Source: CAZMVY01 sp964569765
GTDB lineage: Bacteria > Planctomycetota > Phycisphaerae > UBA1845 > PWPN01
NCBI GenBank assembly: GCA_964569765.1
Contig: CAZMVY010000165.1
Span: 1-11,442, forward strand
Reading direction: 5' to 3'
Length of the DNA stretch: 11,442 nucleotides
Shown here one piece after another: positions 6,150 through 11,442 of this stretch (its first letter is position 1; each line of letters starts with the position of its first letter). Both the position numbers and the translations under genes were made by a program. The notes below the pieces were generated by a model, which was not told the origin of the DNA, searched no databases, and worked only from the letters and a program-made list of their open reading frames with translations.

Positions 6150-6332
6150 GTCATCGCGCCTGCACCGCCGCAACCGGCCGCGCAGGCCGCACAACCGCTA
6201 GAATCAGTAGCAGAATTGCGCGCGTTGGGCCGGCTGGGTCTCCGCGCGGGAATCCGGGGCGTTCTTATGGGCCGGATCGCGTATTGGATTGACCGTGCCC
6301 GGCGATGGCAGGCCGAACGGACCGTACGTTAG
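6150..6332 (+). CDS. Candidate 60-aa small protein with non-canonical start, unrecognised
   Basis: A textbook AGGAGG at 6138-6143 is followed six bases later by GTC (6150) and nine bases later by ATC (6153), both in an open frame that runs to TAG at 6330-6332. The peptide begins with a Pro/Ala/Gln segment (APAPPQPAAQAAQP). It continues as a helix-prone Leu/Arg/Glu region (VAELRALGRLGLRAGIRGVL) and ends basic (WIDRARRWQAERTVR). There is no signal peptide. The frame is open much further upstream, with an in-frame GTG at 6069 that has only a weak ribosome site. Either ATC/GTC is used, a base is wrong in the assembly, or the site is decayed. It lies 60 bp upstream of the lipoprotein gene on the same strand. 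Confidence 0.35.
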   Translation, partial: VIAPAPPQPAAQAAQPLESVAELRALGRLGLRAGIRGVLMGRIAYWIDRARRWQAERTVR

Positions 6333-6392
6333 ACCGGCCCGCCGTTTGCCAACGGTAGAGGGGGGCCCCACTCGGGGGAGGATGAAGCGAAT

Positions 6393-6764
6393 ATGCGACA
6401 CATGCCAATGTGGCTGGCGATAGGCTTGAGCTTCGCAGCCGGCTGCTCTTCGGAACATCGCTGCCGGGTTCATCGTCACGAGCAGCCACCCTCTGCGTAT
6501 TGCTGCGTGGAGCCGCCCACCCTGCCTTCCCCGCACCTGTTGTTCGACCGGGTCGCGCCCCCGCTCCAACCAGGCCGACAGCCGATCACCGCCGAGGCGT
6601 TCGCGTTTCGCAGCGACTGGCCGGCCACAGTCGGCTACTACTCCGCCGGGGAGTCCGTCTTCTTCCGGTCGTGGTACTACAGCGACCAGGGCAACAACTT
6701 CAACAACTTCGATTATGTGACGCGCCAGTTCCAGTCATACCGCTACGGGATGCTGTTCCGATAG
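6393..6764 (+). CDS. Small predicted lipoprotein, unrecognised
   Basis: A 123-aa protein with a type II signal peptide: a hydrophobic stretch WLAIGLSFAAGC with the lipidation cysteine at C18 (lipobox AAGC, -3 position Ala rather than Leu). The mature part is Pro-rich up to about residue 65. It then becomes rich in aromatic residues and Asn/Tyr (YYSDQGNNFNNFDYVTRQFQ), ending YRYGMLFR. It likely sits at the periplasmic face of a membrane. The start ATG 6393 has GGGGGAGGA about ten bases upstream; ATG 6402 is an in-frame alternative and keeps the same signal peptide. No homologue or function is recognised. It ends 115 bp from the stop of the convergent minus-strand gene, with a shared hairpin between. 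Confidence 0.65.
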   Translation: MRHMPMWLAIGLSFAAGCSSEHRCRVHRHEQPPSAYCCVEPPTLPSPHLLFDRVAPPLQPGRQPITAEAFAFRSDWPATVGYYSAGESVFFRSWYYSDQGNNFNNFDYVTRQFQSYRYGMLFR

Positions 6765-6823
6765 GACGCGAGGATCCGCCGGCAAGGCGGAAAAGCGCGG
6801 AAACACACATCCTGCCGAACTGA

Positions 6824-6853
6824 GCGGGCCGGCCTGAGGAGGCGCCGGCCCGC
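6824..6853. terminator. Hairpin between convergent genes, probable bidirectional terminator
   Basis: A perfect 10-bp stem pairs GCGGGCCGGC (6824-6833) with GCCGGCCCGC (6844-6853) around a 10-nt loop. There is no clear T-run on either side, so termination efficiency is uncertain. The place, between the stops at 6764 and 6879, fits a shared terminator. Confidence 0.5.
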
Positions 6854-6878
6854 GTCGTTGCGCGGCAGACGAACCGGG

Positions 6879-7127
6879 TCAGGTCGCGCGAAAGAAACGG
6901 GCATCCGTGCCGCCCGGACCGATGCGGATCGTCACCTCGCGGAGGCACTCCGGACAGCGGCCCACATAAGCCGTTCCCGCGCGATTCCGGTAGACGCGGG
7001 CATATACGCCGCAGCACTCAAACCGGATCCCAATCCAGCGGCGAACCGGCGCCGCCGGCGCTTCGGCGGCCTCCGCGCCGTCTGCCAGCCCGGGGATATC
7101 GACGTGATAAGCGGGATCATCACTCAT
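6879..7127 (-). CDS. Small Cys-rich (zinc-ribbon-like) hypothetical protein
   Basis: An 82-aa protein starting at ATG 7127 (MSDDPAYHVDIPG). An acidic/Ala-rich lead of about 28 residues is followed by a compact domain. In that domain CC at 38-39 and CPEC at 58-61 could form a four-cysteine metal site around RVYRNRAGTAYVGR. It ends TDARFFRAT. The frame stays open to 7403, but the upstream part is Arg-rich and overlaps the folate-enzyme gene, so the short start is preferred. Only a poor ribosome site precedes the ATG, while GATAAT lies nine bases upstream, so a leaderless message is possible. Last gene of the minus-strand cluster, 118 bp after the cyclodeaminase-family gene. Function unknown. 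Confidence 0.65.
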   Translation of the reverse strand: MSDDPAYHVDIPGLADGAEAAEAPAAPVRRWIGIRFECCGVYARVYRNRAGTAYVGRCPECLREVTIRIGPGGTDARFFRAT

Positions 7128-7245
7128 GACCCGGGTATTATCGGCTGGTTTGGCCTGCTTGCTTCTGCCACGTCGGGCCCGCCGCCCCCGCGAGGGTATC
7201 CGATGCGCGCCCGTATCCGGGCGCATCGCCAACGACCCCAACGGC

Positions 7246-7863
7246 TCATCCGCCAGCGGCATACGCCTCGACGGCGTCTCGGTGACCACGCACGCGGCCC
7301 AACATCCCATCAAGCTGCTCGCGGAGCCGACCGGCCTCGACCGCGTCCGAGAATTGCGCCAGGTTGGCCCGCACGTTGGCCGCCGCCGCATGCGCTGCCG
7401 CATCGCAGAGCAGCGCCCCGACCGCCAGGTCCGAAAGCAGATGACGGTTACATCGCTCCTTCATCTGATCCATCCGCCCCGCCACGGCGGCGGCCATCGC
7501 CACTACCTCCAGCGGCACGGCAGTCGCCGTCGCCAGGGCCCGGTCCCGCTCCGCACTCGTCGCCTCGCCGGATTTCATCGCCGCCGCGAGCCTCTGGTAG
7601 GCGCTTACGTCCTCGGCGAGAAGCTCACAGAACGCCTCGCGTGCGCGACCGAGTTCCGCAAGCCACGACCGGACGGCCGCCTCGTGTGCGGCGTACTTCG
7701 GATTGCCGATCGTGTACCGGGCGGTCATCTGCCCCATGGTGGTCGCCAGCGCCCCGACCAGGGCGGCCACGCTACCCCCGCCCGGCGTCGGCGAACGGGC
7801 GCCGGCCCGATCGAGAAACTCCGCAACGGAGAGGGAGAGGAAATCGATTCTCTCATCACTCAT
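7246..7863 (-). CDS. Cyclodeaminase/cyclohydrolase-family folate protein
   Basis: A 205-aa all-helical protein of the FTCD C-terminal family (formiminotetrahydrofolate cyclodeaminase / methenyltetrahydrofolate cyclohydrolase, FchA-like). The family signature PTPGGGSVAALVGALA is at residues 25-40, followed by Ala-rich helices with LAEDVSAYQRLAAAMK and VPLEVVAMAAAV. The length matches stand-alone bacterial members. It would act in cytoplasmic one-carbon folate metabolism, releasing ammonia from 5-formimino-THF or hydrolysing 5,10-methenyl-THF; sequence alone does not decide which. The start ATG 7863 has AAGGGA nine bases upstream. It lies 76 bp after the M16 peptidase gene on the same strand, and no other folate or histidine-degradation gene is visible. 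Confidence 0.92.
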   Translation of the reverse strand: MSDERIDFLSLSVAEFLDRAGARSPTPGGGSVAALVGALATTMGQMTARYTIGNPKYAAHEAAVRSWLAELGRAREAFCELLAEDVSAYQRLAAAMKSGEATSAERDRALATATAVPLEVVAMAAAVAGRMDQMKERCNRHLLSDLAVGALLCDAAAHAAAANVRANLAQFSDAVEAGRLREQLDGMLGRVRGHRDAVEAYAAGG

Positions 7864-7939
7864 GACAGCGTTCCCTTGACCGGCGGCCTGCCCAGCCCGC
7901 GCCCCGTCGGAACCCCGCCCGCCGCGAAGCCGACGGCGG

Positions 7940-10696
7940 CTACCGGGATGCGTCGCGGGGGCTTGTCGCGGAGGGCTTCTCGTTCTCGTCGACGGCCGTC
8001 GGCGGCACGCCGATCTGCACCGCCTGCGGGTCGGGTGTCACGACAGCGATAACCGGCCTGGTAAGATACTGCCTCGCCACCCGGCGCACGTCGTCCGCCG
8101 TTACCGATTCGATGTACTTCGCATACTCCCGGCGATGATCGAAGCCCAGCCCGTACAGTTCGTCCGTCGCGGCCTCGGACGCCCGCTCGCTGTTCGTCCG
8201 CGACTGCATCAGGTCCGTCGCAATGATGATCCCCCTGGCCTGCTTCAGTTCCTCCTCGTCGAAGCGGCCCGAGCGTGCCTGATCGATCTTTTCCGCGATG
8301 ATCCGGTAGACCTCGCCGACCTTCTCGGGCTGGCAGGCGGCGTAAATGCCGAAATACCCCGGCTCCACGCCGACGAAGTTCAGATCATGCACCTCGTACA
8401 CGAGGTCGCGATCGCCGCCCCGCAGCGCTTCGTGGAGCCAGCCGCCCGGATACATGTAGCCGCCCATCACCGTCTCGAGCACGGCCATCGGATACCGGTC
8501 CCGCGTGTTGGCCACATCCATCCCGCGGAAGCCGACATAGATGCCCGCCACCTTGCGGTCCGGCGGCGCCTTCTTGATGAACAGCACCTCGCGCTCGATC
8601 GGCGGATCGCCCGGCACCAGCGGTCGCGGCGCGCCCGCCTTGGCGGGCACCCGGTCGAAGAGCCTGCGGGCGGTCTGCGCCGGTAGGGCCTCGTAGATGT
8701 AGCCAAAGACCGCAAGCACCATGTGCGGACCCCCCGCCAACCCCCGGCAATACGCCGACCGCGCCGCCGGATCGATCCGGCGGACCGCCTCCGCGGTACC
8801 GATCGAAAGCATCCGGTACGGGCTCTTCACGAAGAACCGGCTCCGGAAGTACGCCTCCAGTTCCGTGCGCCACGACTCGCCGATCCGCGAGATCGCATCA
8901 AGCACGCGCGGACGGATCCGCTCGAGTTCCTCCGCCGGGAACGTCGGGTGCTGCACCACGTCGGCAAACACCTCCATTGCCTCGTCGAAGTCCTCCTTGA
9001 GGACCTCGCACCGGACGTAGAAGGTGTTGTTCCCGCTGCCGGCATCGATTTGGGCGCCGCGGGAATCGAAGAAGCGGGCGATCTGCTCCGCCGACCGCTG
9101 CGGCGTGCCGCGAAGCAGAAGCTGTGCCATGAGGTTGCTGATCCCGTTGTTCGAGGGCTCCTCCGTGACCAGCCCACCCAGACAGTACATCTGCATCGCG
9201 ACCAGCGGCGAGGAGCTGTCGCGCCGCAGGATGACCCGAAGCCCGTTGTCCAGCACGATCTTCCGGGCCGGCGATGTCGGCTCTGCCGCGCTCTGCGTCT
9301 CGGAAACCGCCTCGCCCCGGGGCAGAACCATCTGCGTGCCCGTGCGCTCCGGCCGGAAATACCGCCGGGCGGCGTCCCGCACCTGGTCTTCCGTGACCTC
9401 CTGAATCCTCGCCACGTAGCTGTCGCTGAAATGCGCGTCGCCCGCCGCCATGAAATCCTGGGCCATCGCCTCCGCGATCTGCTCCGCCGTCTGGTGCCCG
9501 AAAACGTGCTCCGCCGTCTTCTGACGCTTCGCCTGGAGCAACTCCTCCTCCGGGATCAGCTCCGCCTGGAGCCGCCGGATCTCCGTCCAGATCGCTCCCA
9601 TCGCCGGCTCGACGTTCTTCGCGTCCAGTCTCGCCGTAATCGCGAACAGGCCCCGCGCCCACTCCGGCGTCCAACTGTAGCTGTCCACCGAGTATGCCAG
9701 TTGCTGCTCCCGCACCAGTGCGCGCACGAGCCGCGAACTCTCCCCCTCGGTCAGCACGAAGCTCAACACATCCAGCGCGTACAGGTCCGGGTCCGTCAGG
9801 CGGATCGAGGGCCATGCCATCGTCAGCAGCGCGGACTGCACGTTCATCCGCTTGATCGCCGTCCGCGGCGTGGTCATCTCCGGCTCCTCAGGCAGCGTGA
9901 TCGTCTTCACCGGCCGCCGCTCGAACGAGGCGAAATCCCGGGAAACCACGGCCAGCGCCTCGCCCAAATCGATGTCGCCGGCGATCGACACGATCACGTT
10001 GTCCGGGACGTACATCCGGCGGTAGTAGGCGACAATGTCCTCTTTCGTCAGGCTCTGCAGCGCCTGCTTGTGGCCGATCACCGGGAAGCGCACCGGGTGC
10101 TGCAGGTACATCGTTTCCATCGTCAGCTCGTGCATCTGCCGGTTCGGCTCGTCCACATCCCGCTCGAGTTCCCGCTGCACCACCCCCCACTCCCGTCGGA
10201 ATGCCCGCTCGGGGAACGTGGGCCGCGTGATCCAGTCGCTGAGCAGGTCCACCGCGACGGCAAGATTCTCCCGGCTCGTGTTGATGAAGTAACACGTGTT
10301 CGCATACGTCGTGTACGCGTTCGTGTTGGCGCCGATCTCGTCGAGGATCCGGCGCGATTCCTCTTCGGAGCGCGTCGTCGTCGCCCCGCCGTGCAGAAGA
10401 TGCTCGAACAGGTGGCTCAGCCCCGCCCCGGCGAACTCCTGCTCGTAGATGCTTCCCGTCCGGCAATACATCCGCACGGCGACAACCGGCGCCGTCCGAT
10501 GGGCTTTCAGAATCACCGTCAGGCCATTCGAGAGAACGGCGATGCGCTCGTCCGGGCGGTCCACAAGCAAGCGGGAAACGGACAACGGCGGCGCCGGCCG
10601 TGTAGCCGCTTCCGCACCGCACACGCCGCAGACCGGCACAAACAGGACCGCCGCCACGGCGACCGCCCGAACCACCCGCTTCCGCACTGCATTCAT
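7940..10696 (-). CDS. Secreted M16-family zinc peptidase, two tandem M16 units
   Basis: A 918-aa insulinase/pitrilysin-family protein. A signal peptide covers about residues 1-31 (basic start MNAVRKRVVRAVAV, hydrophobic core, likely cleavage after AEA), so the product is exported. The first M16 unit carries the inverted zinc motif HLFEH (H95, E98, H99) and the third ligand E176 in VVQRELERD, 77 residues on, as expected. The second unit starts near 470 (KIVLDNGLRVILRRDSSSPLV) and has NLMAQ where the metal motif would be, so it is structural and non-catalytic, as in processing-peptidase-like clamshell enzymes. The start ATG 10696 has AGAGGAG eight bases upstream and overlaps the receiver gene's stop as ATGA, pointing to coupled translation. 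A GTG at 10705 is less likely. It probably degrades peptides in the periplasm. Confidence 0.95.
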   Translation of the reverse strand: MNAVRKRVVRAVAVAAVLFVPVCGVCGAEAATRPAPPLSVSRLLVDRPDERIAVLSNGLTVILKAHRTAPVVAVRMYCRTGSIYEQEFAGAGLSHLFEHLLHGGATTTRSEEESRRILDEIGANTNAYTTYANTCYFINTSRENLAVAVDLLSDWITRPTFPERAFRREWGVVQRELERDVDEPNRQMHELTMETMYLQHPVRFPVIGHKQALQSLTKEDIVAYYRRMYVPDNVIVSIAGDIDLGEALAVVSRDFASFERRPVKTITLPEEPEMTTPRTAIKRMNVQSALLTMAWPSIRLTDPDLYALDVLSFVLTEGESSRLVRALVREQQLAYSVDSYSWTPEWARGLFAITARLDAKNVEPAMGAIWTEIRRLQAELIPEEELLQAKRQKTAEHVFGHQTAEQIAEAMAQDFMAAGDAHFSDSYVARIQEVTEDQVRDAARRYFRPERTGTQMVLPRGEAVSETQSAAEPTSPARKIVLDNGLRVILRRDSSSPLVAMQMYCLGGLVTEEPSNNGISNLMAQLLLRGTPQRSAEQIARFFDSRGAQIDAGSGNNTFYVRCEVLKEDFDEAMEVFADVVQHPTFPAEELERIRPRVLDAISRIGESWRTELEAYFRSRFFVKSPYRMLSIGTAEAVRRIDPAARSAYCRGLAGGPHMVLAVFGYIYEALPAQTARRLFDRVPAKAGAPRPLVPGDPPIEREVLFIKKAPPDRKVAGIYVGFRGMDVANTRDRYPMAVLETVMGGYMYPGGWLHEALRGGDRDLVYEVHDLNFVGVEPGYFGIYAACQPEKVGEVYRIIAEKIDQARSGRFDEEELKQARGIIIATDLMQSRTNSERASEAATDELYGLGFDHRREYAKYIESVTADDVRRVARQYLTRPVIAVVTPDPQAVQIGVPPTAVDENEKPSATSPRDASR

Positions 10697-11187
10697 GAAG
10701 GCCACTCCTCTCGCCCCGCAGGACGCGACGATCGCCCCGGCCGCGAGACCGGAGGCCGCGCCCGCTCACTCTTCATCTGCCGCACCCGCAGCAGGTTGCG
10801 GACGCGGTTCGTCAGGTCGGCACGATTCACAGGCTTGCATACGAACTCATCCGCGCCGCACTCCCGGGCCCGCTCCTCGTCGCCCAGTTCATCGAGTGCC
10901 GTCACCATGATGATCGGGATGTCCCGCGTATGCGGATCGGCCTTGATATGCCGGCAGACCTCGAACCCCGACATCCTCGGCATCATGATGTCCAGCAGGA
11001 TCAGGTCGGGGCGGTCCGACGCCACCTTCTCCAACGCCTCGATCCCGTTCGTCGCCGTGATCGGCCGCACCTCGGGAAGCTCGGCCATGTAGGCCTCCAG
11101 CAACTCCAGATTCTGCACGTTGTCGTCCACGATCAGGACCGTTGCCTTCGATTCGCTGCGTCCCGGATCGCTGAAGACCGTACCCAT
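10693..11187 (-). CDS. Single-domain response regulator (receiver only)
   Basis: A 164-aa protein with a complete CheY-like receiver at about 15-135. The acidic pair is D21-D22 (VLIVDDN), the phosphoacceptor D66 (LILLDIMMP), the switch threonine T96 (IIMVTALDE) and the lysine K118 (EFVCKPVN). DPHTRDIPIIM and the YMAEL...NGIEALEKV helices resemble the receivers of PleD-like regulators. Only a basic, unstructured tail of about 28 residues follows, so there is no output domain. The start ATG 11187 has GGGAGA about nine bases upstream. The frame continues to 11289, but its extra residues are unlike a receiver. The last four bases overlap the M16 peptidase start. No kinase lies in the window. It may act by protein contact or as a phosphate sink. 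Confidence 0.93.
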   Translation of the reverse strand: MGTVFSDPGRSESKATVLIVDDNVQNLELLEAYMAELPEVRPITATNGIEALEKVASDRPDLILLDIMMPRMSGFEVCRHIKADPHTRDIPIIMVTALDELGDEERARECGADEFVCKPVNRADLTNRVRNLLRVRQMKSERARPPVSRPGRSSRPAGREEWPS

Positions 11188-11393
11188 GCTCGTTATCTCC
11201 CTGAAACGGTGGATCACCCGCCGAACACTGCAAAGCCGCCGGCTGCGCGACTCGCCCGCCGAATGGCAACGGGTCGCCGCCGGAGGCATTCCCGCTCCGC
11301 CCGACCCGCACGATCCGCCCGGAATCCCACACGCGGACCGACCATCCGAAAGCGCCTCGTGCGGCCGATCCGCGTGACGGACAGGCGGAGCGC

Positions 11394-11422
11394 ATTAAAG
11401 AAGCCAGATTCACCGTCCGCAA
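11394..11422 (-). promoter_or_regulatory. Weak promoter-like pair upstream of the receiver gene
   Basis: On the minus strand TTGCGG (11417-11422) and TTTAAT (11394-11399) are exactly 17 bp apart. The -10 matches 5 of 6 and the -35 only 3 of 6. It would leave a leader of about 200 nt before ATG 11187, in which I see no riboswitch or clear hairpin. The stretch 11188-11442 otherwise holds nothing I can support. Confidence 0.3.
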
Positions 11423-11442
11423 ATCCCCCCCCTCGGGAGCAC

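Noticed and set aside
7126..8052. 308-codon plus-strand open frame over the folate enzyme gene
   Set aside because: The minus strand carries the PTPGGGS family motif; the plus frame is low-complexity Arg/His-rich.
8723..11092. 789-codon plus-strand open frame
   Set aside because: It is antisense to the M16 peptidase and receiver genes. Its His/Arg/Leu/Pro-rich composition and lack of a start signal show it is a mirror frame.
10889..11422. 177-codon minus-strand frame overlapping the receiver gene
   Set aside because: The overlapping frame encodes a complete receiver with all catalytic residues; this one is Gly/Arg-rich and has no domain.

Overview
The window is a GC-rich bacterial fragment with two 10-N assembly gaps, probably a scaffolded metagenome contig. 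Gene style (small zinc-ribbon and lipoprotein genes, a B12-type radical SAM protein, a sigma-54 regulator with Fis-type HTH, tandem M16 peptidase) would fit a Planctomycetota/Phycisphaerae-like genome. That placement is an inference from style only, since no rRNA or other phylogenetic marker protein is present.

Left edge (1-403): the window starts inside an IS66-family insertion sequence whose end lies at about position 169 and abuts the terminator of a complete single-gene tRNA-Asn(GUU) unit with its own promoter. Positions 507-3215 hold three minus-strand genes: an MpsC/DUF2294-type protein interrupted by an N gap, a small 87-aa protein with a weak A-type Fe-S carrier look, and a B12-binding-type radical SAM enzyme of 630 aa. 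The last two are tightly coupled.

Middle (3264-6392): about 640 bp between the MpsC-like gene and a sigma-54 activator carries two strong minus-strand intrinsic terminators about 330 bp apart. They bracket a possible small ORF or untranslated RNA. The sigma-54 activator (3953-5599, minus) has an intact AAA+ core and HTH, but its receiver domain is degenerate and split by a low-complexity insert that may come from a dispersed repeat. Upstream lies a promoter and a relatively AT-rich intergenic stretch. A small plus-strand ORF follows, with a strong Shine-Dalgarno but no normal start codon.

Right half (6393-11442): a short plus-strand lipoprotein gene converges on a four-gene minus-strand cluster through a symmetrical hairpin. 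In transcription order the cluster encodes a single-domain receiver, a secreted two-domain M16 zinc peptidase (ATGA overlap with the receiver), a cyclodeaminase/cyclohydrolase-family folate protein, and an 82-aa Cys-rich protein. A weak promoter-like pair lies upstream of the receiver gene. No CRISPR array, phage module or recognisable defence system was seen.
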